A DNA stretch of 64,000 nucleotides from Micromonospora sp. RP3T (lineage in GTDB: Bacteria; Actinomycetota; Actinomycetes; Mycobacteriales; Micromonosporaceae). The translations under genes and the position numbers were made by a program. Below are positions 8,799 to 18,362 of the stretch, piece by piece. Location: assembly GCF_003027925.1 (NCBI RefSeq), contig NZ_PYPS01000020.1, positions 56,078 through 120,077 of the forward strand, in the 5' to 3' direction. The notes under the pieces were generated by a model, which did not search any database, was not told the DNA's origin, and saw only the letters and a list, made by a program, of their open reading frames with translations. Numbering within the stretch: position 1 is the stretch's first letter; the number at the start of each line of letters is the position of its first letter.

Positions 8799-9689
8799 TC
8801 ACACCACGCCGCTCTGCCGACGCGCCGCCCGCACCGCGTTACGGAACAACATCGCCACCGTCGTCGGACCCACCCCACCCACCCGCGGCGTGATCGCACC
8901 CGCCACCCGCGCACACGACTCGTCCACATCCGGCAACAACCGCCGCCCCTCATACCGCACCCCACCACCGACCACCACCGCACCCGGACGCACATGCTCC
9001 GGCCGCACGATCCCCGGCACCCCCGCCGCCGCCACCAGGATCTCCGCACGCCGCGTGTACCGGGGCCAGTCCGCCACCCCCGTGTGCACCACCGTCACCG
9101 CCGCGTTCGCCGTCGGCCGCTTCTGCGCCAACAACATCGCCAACGGCCGACCCAACGTCGCACCCCGACCCAGCACCACCACCTCCCGGCCCGACACCGG
9201 CACCTGATGGAACGCCAACAACGCCTCGATCCCCGCCGGCGTACACGGCAACGGACCCGGCAACCCCAACGCCAACCGACCCATGTTCACCGGGTGCATA
9301 CCGTCGACGTCCTTGTCCGGATCCACCTCGGCGAGGGCCCGGTCGTAGTCCAGACCCCCCGGGATCGGATGCTGCACCAGCACCCCGTGCACCGCCGAGT
9401 CCGCGTTGAGATCCGCCAACACCGCGTGCAGATCCGCCTGCGACGCCGACGCCGGCAGATGCACGTGCGGCGACGCGAACCCCAACGCCGCCGCCTGCCG
9501 CTGTTTGATCCGGATGTAACCCGCGCTCGCGTCGTCGTCACCCACCAGCACCGTCGCCAACGCCGGCGTCACCCCCACCGCACGCAGCTCCGCCACCGAC
9601 GCGGCCACCTCGTCCAACACCCACTCCGCCACCGGCGCACCCGGCAACAACCGCGCCGACGAACCCGTAACCACCGAAGAAGAAGACAT
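8799..9689 (-). CDS. folD: Bifunctional methylenetetrahydrofolate dehydrogenase/cyclohydrolase
   Basis: Interconverts 5,10-methylene- and 10-formyl-tetrahydrofolate. The 296-residue protein shows GYIRIKQRQAAALG with the catalytic Lys, VQHPIPGG (usually QLPLP), DKDVDGMHPVNMGRL, CTPAGI and VVLGRGATLGRPLAMLL (NADP loop). ATG 9689 has GAGG 6 nt upstream. A ZTP riboswitch lies immediately upstream, matching the known use of this switch on folate-cycle genes when 10-formyl-THF runs low. VQHPIP in place of QLPLP is a mild departure worth noting. Confidence 0.93.
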   Translation of the reverse strand: MSSSSVVTGSSARLLPGAPVAEWVLDEVAASVAELRAVGVTPALATVLVGDDDASAGYIRIKQRQAAALGFASPHVHLPASASQADLHAVLADLNADSAVHGVLVQHPIPGGLDYDRALAEVDPDKDVDGMHPVNMGRLALGLPGPLPCTPAGIEALLAFHQVPVSGREVVVLGRGATLGRPLAMLLAQKRPTANAAVTVVHTGVADWPRYTRRAEILVAAAGVPGIVRPEHVRPGAVVVGGGVRYEGRRLLPDVDESCARVAGAITPRVGGVGPTTVAMLFRNAVRAARRQSGVV

Positions 9690-9704
9690 GCGACACCTCG
9701 CCCG

Positions 9705-9783
9705 CGGAGGCCCAGGCGGTCGACCCCCACGACGAGCTCCCCGATGGTTCACCCATCCCCGTGCCGCCAGTCGCGTCCCCCTC
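9705..9783 (-). promoter_or_regulatory. ZTP (pfl) riboswitch controlling folD
   Basis: Minus-strand RNA elements in order: CGCGACTGGCG (complement of 9765-9775), a hairpin GATGG-GTGAA-CCATC (9757-9743) followed by GGGGAGC, and the signature CCGCCTGGGC (9719-9710). This is the conserved layout of the pfl motif, which senses ZTP/ZMP. The RNA fills almost all of the gap between the upstream gene's stop (9782) and folD. CCTC just after the signature can pair with GAGG of the ribosome site, suggesting translational control. Confidence 0.9.
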
Positions 9784-10807
9784 ACCCTGCCACAGCGCGC
9801 ACCACGATCGCATCCACCACCGACTGCCACCCCGGCAACGACGCCAACACCGCATCCGCACGCCGCCGCCGATCCGCCGCCGACACCACCTGAAGATCCG
9901 CCAACACCGCCACCAACCCCGGCCGCAACACCCGCTCCCGCTCCGGCGCCACCACCCCCAACACCGCCAGACACCGCGCGTACGTCACCACCACCCAGAA
10001 CATCGCCTCCCGGTGCCGCCCCGCCGCCACCAACGCCGCCCCACCCTCGAACACCACCGGCCGCCCCGCCACCGCCAGATCCGCCCCGAACGCGAACCCC
10101 TCCCGCGGCAGCCGCGCCACCTCGTCGAACACCACCGCCAACCCGACCAGATGCTCCCGCACCCGCTCCGCGCCCACCCCGCCCCCGTCCACCGCCGCCA
10201 GCAACTCCGGATACCGCCCCCCGAACCCGAACCGCGTCAACACCTCCGACGCCCGCACGAACCGCCGCCGCACCGTCGGATCCACCAACCCCGCCACCGC
10301 CGGCCACACCGCCACCAGCGACGTCGGGAACACCCACGCCAACACCTGCTCCGCGAGCGGCGCCCCGGCGTCCAACCCCCGCAACCCGTTCTCGATCCGC
10401 CGCCGAACCCCCGCGCACCGCCGCCGCACCCACACCGGATCCGCGAACCCCACCGCCACCCGCCGCCGCACCGCCGCCAACCGACCCGACGGATCCGCGA
10501 TCACCGCATCGGTACGGAACATCGGCGCGAACACCCACGACCCCAGCACGTCCTCCGGCTCACCCACCTCCGCCCAGGTGACCGAACTGACCTCCAACAA
10601 CACCCCCCGATGCACGAACTTGCCCACCTTCACGCCGGGGGAGTCCCGCACCAGCAGCACGTCCACGTCCGACCACACCGGCAACTGCGCGTCACCCGGC
10701 AAACCCACCGTCGAGCCACTGAACAACGCCCCCTCGACCGACGGATCCGCCCGCATCCGCTCCCGCACCCAGCCGACCGCCACCGCCCGCGCCGCATCCA
10801 CCCGCAT
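9782..10807 (-). CDS. Nucleotidyltransferase-fold protein
   Basis: A 341-residue protein whose N terminus carries a polymerase-beta-type nucleotidyltransferase signature: FSGSTVGLPG (GS at 31-32), then WSDVDVLLV with Asp47 and Asp49 as metal ligands. The rest is alpha-helical and resembles, in outline, aminoglycoside adenylyltransferase-like proteins. No specific function is recognised. Its stop codon abuts the folD riboswitch. It is divergent from a beta-family gene, with a GACAGT/ACTGTC dyad in the gap. Confidence 0.7.
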   Translation of the reverse strand: MRVDAARAVAVGWVRERMRADPSVEGALFSGSTVGLPGDAQLPVWSDVDVLLVRDSPGVKVGKFVHRGVLLEVSSVTWAEVGEPEDVLGSWVFAPMFRTDAVIADPSGRLAAVRRRVAVGFADPVWVRRRCAGVRRRIENGLRGLDAGAPLAEQVLAWVFPTSLVAVWPAVAGLVDPTVRRRFVRASEVLTRFGFGGRYPELLAAVDGGGVGAERVREHLVGLAVVFDEVARLPREGFAFGADLAVAGRPVVFEGGAALVAAGRHREAMFWVVVTYARCLAVLGVVAPERERVLRPGLVAVLADLQVVSAADRRRRADAVLASLPGWQSVVDAIVVRAVAG

Positions 10808-10886
10808 CCGACCGATCCTGCCACCACCACAACCACCAGCCGCACACCCACGGTTGCCGATCGGACACGAAGCGTGGAGTATCGAT

Positions 10887-10899
10887 GACAGTAACTGTC
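10887..10899. promoter_or_regulatory. Dyad operator between nucleotidyltransferase and beta-family genes
   Basis: GACAGT-A-ACTGTC is a perfect 6+1+6 inverted repeat, 27 nt before the + strand start and 80 nt before the minus-strand start. It stands out as AT-richer than its surroundings. Candidate operator for the divergent pair; regulator unknown. Confidence 0.4.
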
Positions 10900-10925
10900 G
10901 GTCGGATCGTGTGGGGCGATGCGCA

Positions 10926-11948
10926 ATGGCGGACTACTTCCCGATACTCCACGGCCGCGCCGGCGAGTTCGACGCCATCGACCAGGTCCCCGACGAACTC
11001 GCGCCGCACCTCCTCCCGATCTTCGACGTCGCCGCCACCACACACGGGCCCATCCACGACGCCCACACCTTCAGCCGGCGCGCACAAGACACCCTTCCCC
11101 GCGACATGACCATCGCCGTCGACGCCCACCGCCTACCGGACCCCGCCACCGGACTCCGACGACCGCTGCCCGACATCGCCGAAGACCTGCACCAGTGGGG
11201 CAACCCGATGCTGCCCGTCGCCCACCCCCACGACAGCCCGGCCCGACTGGCCGACATCCGCGACGCCGCCGCCCTGCACGGCCACGGCGCCGTCCTGCGA
11301 CTCGACCACACCGACGACGACGCCGAAACCCGAGCACACCACCTCCTGTCCGCCATCGACCTGCGCGCCGACCACGCCGTCCTGCTCCTCGACGCCGCCC
11401 ACCTCCGCTCCGAACACGACCTCACCCGAGCCGAACCACTGGTCCGCAAACACCTCTCATGGACTCACCGGCACCCCTGGAAAGCCGTCGTCGTCGCCGC
11501 CGGAGCGATGCCCCGCAGCATCGCCCACCTACCCCCCGACACCCCCACCCCGCTCCGCCGCTTCGACCTCGACCTCTGGCAACGCCTCCACGACCACCAC
11601 GTCCGATTCGCCGACTACGGCATCGCCCACCCCCGACCCGCCACCGGCGGCTGGGGACCACCCCCGAACCTCCGCTACACCGACCACGACGTCTGGTGGA
11701 CCTACCGCGCCACCCGCGACGACAACGGCAACGACGCCATCCACGACCTGTGCCGGACCCTCGTCACCGCCGACCACTGGCCGACCCTCGGACGACACTT
11801 CTCCTGGGGCGACGAACAGATCGCCCTGCGCGCCGCCCGCCACGCCACCCCCGGCACCGCCCGACACTGGCTCGCCTGGGGCACCTCCCACCACCTGGCC
11901 CACGTCGCCAACCACCTCGGCCTACCCGGCGCGCCCCCCGCCCGCTAA
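10926..11948 (+). CDS. Beta-family protein (phage-beta-like, PF14350 type)
   Basis: A 340-residue protein beginning MADYFPILHGRAGEFDAI. The opening and later blocks such as LLPIFDV, HAVLLLDAAHLRS, FADYGIAHPRP and LRYTDHDVWWTYR resemble the beta protein family. That family is often found in prophages and accessory loci and has no firm biochemical function. No catalytic motif is apparent. It overlaps the convergent recombinase gene by 4 nt (11945-11948). Codons end mostly in C. Recognition is from memory of the family pattern and is moderate. Confidence 0.6.
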   Translation: MADYFPILHGRAGEFDAIDQVPDELAPHLLPIFDVAATTHGPIHDAHTFSRRAQDTLPRDMTIAVDAHRLPDPATGLRRPLPDIAEDLHQWGNPMLPVAHPHDSPARLADIRDAAALHGHGAVLRLDHTDDDAETRAHHLLSAIDLRADHAVLLLDAAHLRSEHDLTRAEPLVRKHLSWTHRHPWKAVVVAAGAMPRSIAHLPPDTPTPLRRFDLDLWQRLHDHHVRFADYGIAHPRPATGGWGPPPNLRYTDHDVWWTYRATRDDNGNDAIHDLCRTLVTADHWPTLGRHFSWGDEQIALRAARHATPGTARHWLAWGTSHHLAHVANHLGLPGAPPAR

Positions 11949-12937
11949 AGACCCAACCCCGACAACGCCCGGTTCGTCCGGTTGGCCGCCACCGCCGCCC
12001 GCTGCTGACCCGCCGTCACCTCGATGTACGTCTGCGACGACGCCAACGACGCGTGCCCCAGCAACCGCATGATCTCCGCCGCGCTCGCCCCGTCCTCGGC
12101 CAACCGCGTCGCGAACGTGTGCCGCAACGCGTGCAACCGCGCCCCGCGCGGCACCCGGTCACCGATGCCCGCCCGCCGGAAACACGACTCCACCAGATAC
12201 TGCAGGCCGCCCCGACGCAACGGCTCACCCTGCCGATCCACCAGCAACGACCCGTCCGGACGCACACTGCGCGCCCCGAACCGCCGCCGCCGGCTGTCCA
12301 GGTAGCCACCCACCACCCGGTCCACGCCCACCTCGATCGGCACCGTACGCGGCCGACCACCCTTGCCGGCCACGTCCACCCGCCGCTCACCCTCGCGACC
12401 GGCAACCGACGACACCCGCAGCGCCAGCAACTCCGACAGCCGCAACCCGGCACACAGCGCCAACGCCAGCACCGCCACGTCCCGCTCCGGCCACGGGTCG
12501 CGCTGCCGGCCCTCGGCCCGCGCCACCGCCGCCAGCAGCTCCTCCGGGGTGTCCTCGCCCCGCAACGGCTTGGGCCGGGGGAGCGGCGTGCGGGGCCGCC
12601 CGACCGCGGGCATCGGGTTGCCGGCCACCACCCCGTCGGCCACCAGGAACGTGAAGAAACTGTTCCAGGTGGACCAGGCGCGGTGCACCGACGCGGCGGC
12701 GCGGGGAGCGGCGAACCGGGCGAACGCCGCGCGCATCAGCCGGGGGGACAGGCGCCCGGCCGGCAGTCGGCCCAGGGGGAGGGGAGGGCCGTCACCGTCC
12801 GCCACCTCCAGCGCGGCGACGCCGGTCAGGTCCCGCCGGTACGCGGCCAGGGTGTGCGGGGAGGGCTTGCGGGTGGCCCGGGCGGTCAGGAACTCCTCGA
12901 TCAACGACCCTACCGTTTCGTCCGCTTTGTCATGCAT
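11945..12937 (-). CDS. Tyrosine recombinase, XerC/D-like
   Basis: A 330-residue tyrosine recombinase with a SAM-like core-binding domain (about 8-105) and a complete catalytic domain: Arg166 in AGLRLSELL, Lys192 in GKGGRPR, His269 and Arg272 in HALRHTFAT, His295 in LLGHAS and Tyr304. Size and layout match Xer proteins. It lies 1 kb from a dif site. Its ATG sits inside an 8-bp inverted repeat with a 6-nt spacer that itself resembles an Xer core site. CATAAT 7 nt before the ATG suggests leaderless expression. It could be a Xer paralogue, a phage-type integrase remnant, or a dedicated partner of the nearby sites. Confidence 0.9.
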   Translation of the reverse strand: MHDKADETVGSLIEEFLTARATRKPSPHTLAAYRRDLTGVAALEVADGDGPPLPLGRLPAGRLSPRLMRAAFARFAAPRAAASVHRAWSTWNSFFTFLVADGVVAGNPMPAVGRPRTPLPRPKPLRGEDTPEELLAAVARAEGRQRDPWPERDVAVLALALCAGLRLSELLALRVSSVAGREGERRVDVAGKGGRPRTVPIEVGVDRVVGGYLDSRRRRFGARSVRPDGSLLVDRQGEPLRRGGLQYLVESCFRRAGIGDRVPRGARLHALRHTFATRLAEDGASAAEIMRLLGHASLASSQTYIEVTAGQQRAAVAANRTNRALSGLGL

Positions 12938-12953
12938 AAGGGATATTATGCAT
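12932..12953. other. Xer-like core site / inverted repeat over the recombinase start
   Basis: ATGCATAA (12932-12939), spacer GGGATA, TTATGCAT (12946-12953): perfect 8-bp arms around 6 nt. Inner ATAA and TTAT edges with a 6-nt centre are the geometry of Xer sites such as dif. The left arm contains the recombinase start codon, and on the minus strand the right arm supplies a CATAAT -10 box. It may be a recombination site, an autoregulatory operator, or both. Confidence 0.5.
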
Positions 12954-13035
12954 GATTCTCGCGTTCGCGCCAGGCCGCCACTCCGGGGGAGCGCATCGCC
13001 GAAAAGCGATTGCCGCGCCCCGCAGACTGGACCGC

Positions 13036-13899
13036 ATGGTGGAGATCGACGCCGCACTCGTCCGCGCCCTGGTCGCCGCGCAGTTCCCGCAGTGGGCGCA
13101 CCTGCCGGTCACCGCCGTCGCGCGCCAGGGGTGGGACAACCGGACGTTCCGCCTCGGCGAGCACCTGTTGGCCCGGCTGCCGAGCGCCGAGGGCTACGTG
13201 CCCGGCGTCGCCAAGGAGGACCGCTGGCTGCCCGTCCTGGCCCGCCACCTGCCGCTGCCCGTACCCGAACCGGTCGCCACCGGGGCGCCCGGCGCCGGCT
13301 ACCCGTACCCCTGGTCGGTGCGGCGGTGGCTGCCCGGCGACACGCTGGAGGCCGCCGACGGCCTGGACCGCGTCGCCGTGGCCCGGGATCTTGGCGGTCT
13401 GCTGGCCGCGCTGCGCGCGGCGCCGACGGCGGGCGGACCGGTCGCCGGCCGGCACTCGGCGTTCCGGGGCTGCCACCCGAGCGTCTACGGCGACGAGGTG
13501 GAGCAGGCCCTGGCGGTGCTGGACGGCCGGGTGGACACGACCGCCGCGCGGACGGTGTGGGCGGGCGCGGTGACGTCGGCCTGGCCGACGGCGCCGGTGT
13601 GGTTCCACGGTGACGTCTCGCCCGGGAATCTGCTGGTCGCGCGCGGCCGGCTCGCCGCGATGATCGACTTCGGGCAGTGCGGCGTGGGTGATCCGGCCTG
13701 CGATCTGGTGCCGGCCTGGACGTGGTGCGTCGGCGTCGAGCGTGCGGCGTTCCGGGATGCGGTCGGGTTGCCGGTCGACGCGTGGCGGCGGGCCCGGGGC
13801 TGGGCGTTGTGGAAGGCGCTCGTCACGATCGGGTCCGGGTCGGTCGCGGAGTCGTCGCGGGTGTTGGCGGCGGTGTTGGCGGACCCGGTGGCGGAGTGA
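13036..13899 (+). CDS. APH-family phosphotransferase
   Basis: A 287-residue protein kinase-like phosphotransferase. Key sites: FHGDVSPGNLL with the catalytic Asp after His191, and IDFGQCGVGDPACDL with metal Asp211. The N-terminal lobe holds RQGWDNRTFRLG and LLARLPS. The family includes aminoglycoside kinases but also many small-molecule kinases, and this protein is not close enough to a named resistance enzyme to assign a substrate. CAGACT 7 nt before the ATG may be a leaderless -10. The gene lies exactly between the two Xer-like sites. Confidence 0.85.
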   Translation: MVEIDAALVRALVAAQFPQWAHLPVTAVARQGWDNRTFRLGEHLLARLPSAEGYVPGVAKEDRWLPVLARHLPLPVPEPVATGAPGAGYPYPWSVRRWLPGDTLEAADGLDRVAVARDLGGLLAALRAAPTAGGPVAGRHSAFRGCHPSVYGDEVEQALAVLDGRVDTTAARTVWAGAVTSAWPTAPVWFHGDVSPGNLLVARGRLAAMIDFGQCGVGDPACDLVPAWTWCVGVERAAFRDAVGLPVDAWRRARGWALWKALVTIGSGSVAESSRVLAAVLADPVAE

Positions 13900-13921
13900 C
13901 GGGGGATCCCGACTCCGCCTT

Positions 13922-13949
13922 ACTTGACATAATGTAGATTATCGAACCG
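13922..13949 (-). other. dif: dif chromosome-dimer resolution site (XerCD target)
   Basis: Reading the minus strand, GATAA (inner end of the XerC arm), centre TCTACA, then TTATGTCAAGT (XerD arm). As I recall it, the actinobacterial dif consensus is GATAAT, two variable bases, ACATTATGTCAAGT; all fixed positions match. The E. coli dif right arm TTATGTTAAAT is also close. The site is an AT-rich island in an otherwise >70% GC stretch, between the APH stop and the UvrA terminator, where real dif sites often lie (outside genes). Confidence 0.85.
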
Positions 13950-13956
13950 CGTGGTC

Positions 13957-13991
13957 GGGGCGGCGGTGTCGGTGCCGGACACCGCCGCCCC
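13957..13991 (-). terminator. Strong hairpin terminator of the UvrA-like gene
   Basis: A 14-bp perfect stem (GGGGCGGCGGTGTC at 13957-13970, complement at 13978-13991) with a 7-nt loop lies just past the UvrA-like stop at 14004. It may also end APH transcription. Confidence 0.7.
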
Positions 13992-14003
13992 GGGTTCCGC
14001 GGG

Positions 14004-16364
<2,361 letters not shown>

Positions 16365-16422
16365 GGGTCTCCGTCCGGTTGGTGCGGTGTCGGGCCGGCC
16401 GGCGTGCGGCGTGCCGGCCGGC

Positions 16423-16438
16423 GTACATCGTACGGTAC
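16423..16438. promoter_or_regulatory. TetR-type dyad upstream of the UvrA-like gene
   Basis: GTACATCGTACGGTAC: outer GTAC/GTAC and inner CGTACG form a near-perfect 16-bp dyad, 59 nt before the UvrA-like start and 7 nt from the neighbouring VOC stop. It resembles TetR/AcrR operators of drug-response genes. Two copies of GCCGGCCGGC (16394-16403, 16413-16422) lie between it and the gene. Confidence 0.45.
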
Positions 16439-16444
16439 GTCGGG

Positions 16445-16858
16445 TCAGCGTCGTTGGTTGATGCGGATGAGGTTGCCGGTGGGGTCGCGGAAGGCGCAGT
16501 CGCGGACGCCGTAGGGCTGTTCGGTGGGTTCCTGGACGACGTCGGCGCCGCGGGCCTGGAGGCGGTCGAAGAGCGTGTCGAGGTCGTCGGTGGCGAGGGT
16601 GAGCGCGCCGTAGGTGCCCTTGGCGATGAGTTCGTGGATGGTGCGGCGTTCGTCGTCGGTGATGCCGGGGTCGACGGCCGGGGGATGCAGGACGATGCCG
16701 GTCTCGGGTTGTCCGGGTGGGCCGACGGTGAGCCAGCGCATGGTGTTGCCCTGGCCGACGTCGTTGCGCAGGTCGAAGCCGAGGGTGTCGCGGTAGAAGG
16801 CGAGGGCGGCGTCGGCGTCGGTGTGGGGCAGGAAGGCGTAGTGGATCGTGACGGTCAT
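16445..16858 (-). CDS. VOC-family (glyoxalase-like) protein
   Basis: A 137-residue protein with the paired beta-alpha-beta-beta-beta modules of the vicinal oxygen chelate fold: MTVTIHYAFLPHTDADAALAFYRDTLGF, then GALTLATDDLDTLFDRLQARGADVV and GVRDCAFRDPTGNLIRINQ. The FRDPTGN end is typical. Members are dioxygenases, glyoxalases or antibiotic-binding proteins; the substrate here is unknown. ATG 16858 is preferred to GTG 16867. It follows an AraC gene by 19 nt in the same direction, a common pairing that suggests co-transcription. Confidence 0.85.
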   Translation of the reverse strand: MTVTIHYAFLPHTDADAALAFYRDTLGFDLRNDVGQGNTMRWLTVGPPGQPETGIVLHPPAVDPGITDDERRTIHELIAKGTYGALTLATDDLDTLFDRLQARGADVVQEPTEQPYGVRDCAFRDPTGNLIRINQRR

Positions 16859-16877
16859 GGTGGTCACGCTAGTTCGG

Positions 16878-17339
16878 TCAGGTGGCGGGGGCTTCTCGAT
16901 TCCTGATCGGTCGGGTGGCGTGTTTGGTGAGGCACGGGGGTGGTTCGGGGGTTCCGGGCGCGTGGCGGGCGCGGTAGGCGCTGGGGGGTTCGCCGACGAG
17001 TTCGGTGAAGCGGGTGCTGAAGGTGCCCAGGGACTGGCAGCCGACGGCGAAGCAGACGTCGGTGACGCTGAGGTCGCCGCGGCGCAGCAGGGCCATGGCG
17101 CGTTCGATGCGGCGGGTCATGAGGTAGGAGTACGGGGTTTCGCCGTAGGTCTGGCGGAACTGGCGGCTGAGGTGGCCGGCGGACATGTGTTCGCCGCGGG
17201 CGAGGGCTTCGACGTCGAGGGGTCGGGCGTGTTCGCGGTCGATGCGGTCGCGGATGCGGCGTAGGCGGGCGAGGTCGCGGAGGCGGTGGGCGAAGGCGGG
17301 GTCGTCGGTGGCCGGGTGGTGGGTTGGCACGTGTGGCAT
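16878..17339 (-). CDS. AraC-family transcriptional regulator
   Basis: A 153-residue regulator that is essentially only the two-HTH AraC DNA-binding domain: LDVEALARGEHMSAGHLSRQFRQTYGETPYSYLMTRRIERAMALLRRGDLSVTDVCFAVGCQSLGTFSTRFTELVGEPPSAYR. There is no separate ligand domain, so it resembles stand-alone SoxS/MarA-like members. It precedes the VOC gene in the same operon and probably controls it. Confidence 0.9.
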   Translation of the reverse strand: MPHVPTHHPATDDPAFAHRLRDLARLRRIRDRIDREHARPLDVEALARGEHMSAGHLSRQFRQTYGETPYSYLMTRRIERAMALLRRGDLSVTDVCFAVGCQSLGTFSTRFTELVGEPPSAYRARHAPGTPEPPPCLTKHATRPIRNREAPAT

Positions 17340-17371
17340 TTTCGCTGGTCGGGGCGGGGGCGTCCAGGTGT

Positions 17372-18223
17372 TCAGCGCAGTCGGCGGGCGGTGAAGCGGG
17401 TGGGTGGTTCGGCGATGGCGTCCTGGGCGGCGACGAGTTGGAGTTCGCGGGTGCCGGCGGCGAGCGTGGCGTCGAGGACCGCGTAGATCGAGTTGGTGGT
17501 GCGTTCCAGCGCGGTCGCGGGTGATCCGGTGGTGGCGAGGTGTGCCAGGTAGAGGGCGGCGGTGACGTCGCCGCCGCCGTTGGGGCTGATCGGCAGCAGC
17601 GGGGTGGTGACGGCCCAGGCGCCGTCGGTGGAGACGGCGACGACGTCGAGGTGGTCGGTGGGCAGGTCGCCGTGCAGGACGCTGGTGACCAGGACGTGGT
17701 CGGGGCCGGTGGCGCGGACGGCGTCGACGGCGGTGAGCAGGTCGTCGAGGGTGTCGGTGCGGCGGTCGGCGAGGAACTCCAGCTCGAACTGGTTGGGGGT
17801 GACGATGTCGGCGCGGGGCACGACGGTGTCGCGCAGGTATTCGGGGATGCCGGGGCGGACGAACATGCCGCGGCCGACGTCGCCCATGACCGGGTCGCAG
17901 CAGTAGAGGGCGGCCGGGTTGGCGGCTTTGACCTGGGCGACGGCGTCGAGGATGACGGCGCCGACGGCGGGGTCGCCCTGGTAGCCGGAGAGGACGGCGT
18001 CGGCGGTGCCGAGCACGCCGCGTTCGGCGATGCCGGTGATGACGTCGGCGACGTCGGTGGGGGCGAGCAGGGGGCCGCGCCAGGCGCCGTAGCCGGTGTG
18101 GTTGGAGAAGTGCACGGTCAGCACCGGCCAGACCTCGTGGCGGAGGCGTTGCAGGGGGAACACGGCGGCGGAGTTGCCGACGTGGCCGTAGGCGACCGAG
18201 GACTGGATGGACAGGATCTTCAC
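17372..18223 (-). CDS. pdxY: Pyridoxal kinase
   Basis: A 283-residue ribokinase-fold enzyme that phosphorylates pyridoxal in vitamin B6 salvage. Motifs: ILSIQSSVAYGHVGNSA at the N terminus, VWPVLTVHFSNHTGYGAWRG, YCCDPVMGDVGRGMFV, TPNQFELEFL, and the anion-hole segment PNGGGDVTAALYL with the catalytic Asp (GGGD in place of the commoner GTGD). GTG 18223 is the best start; a nearby ATG is out of frame. It is divergent from the OFA transporter gene. Confidence 0.92.
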   Translation of the reverse strand: MKILSIQSSVAYGHVGNSAAVFPLQRLRHEVWPVLTVHFSNHTGYGAWRGPLLAPTDVADVITGIAERGVLGTADAVLSGYQGDPAVGAVILDAVAQVKAANPAALYCCDPVMGDVGRGMFVRPGIPEYLRDTVVPRADIVTPNQFELEFLADRRTDTLDDLLTAVDAVRATGPDHVLVTSVLHGDLPTDHLDVVAVSTDGAWAVTTPLLPISPNGGGDVTAALYLAHLATTGSPATALERTTNSIYAVLDATLAAGTRELQLVAAQDAIAEPPTRFTARRLR

Positions 18224-18362
18224 GGGTTCATCGTCGCATCCGGGTCGGCTGGTGACCGTTCGGCTCAGGGTTTCGACCGTCGGGCGCGGGGTGGGTTTGG
18301 GCGCAGCGTGCGGTGGGGGCATGAAGCGAGGGGTTCTCGCCATCTGGACGGAGGAAGCACTG

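Noticed and set aside
12952..13613. Long open frames on both strands opposite the recombinase and kinase genes
   Set aside because: They are arginine/proline-rich shadows produced by high GC; the kinase and recombinase frames carry full catalytic motifs.
13036..13899. Calling the APH-family gene an aminoglycoside resistance determinant
   Set aside because: Only fold-level motifs are visible; many family members phosphorylate other small molecules, and no named resistance enzyme is recognisable.
16394..16422. Two copies of GCCGGCCGGC as a possible repeat element or hairpin
   Set aside because: Each copy is self-palindromic and made of common GC words; expected by chance in this genome.
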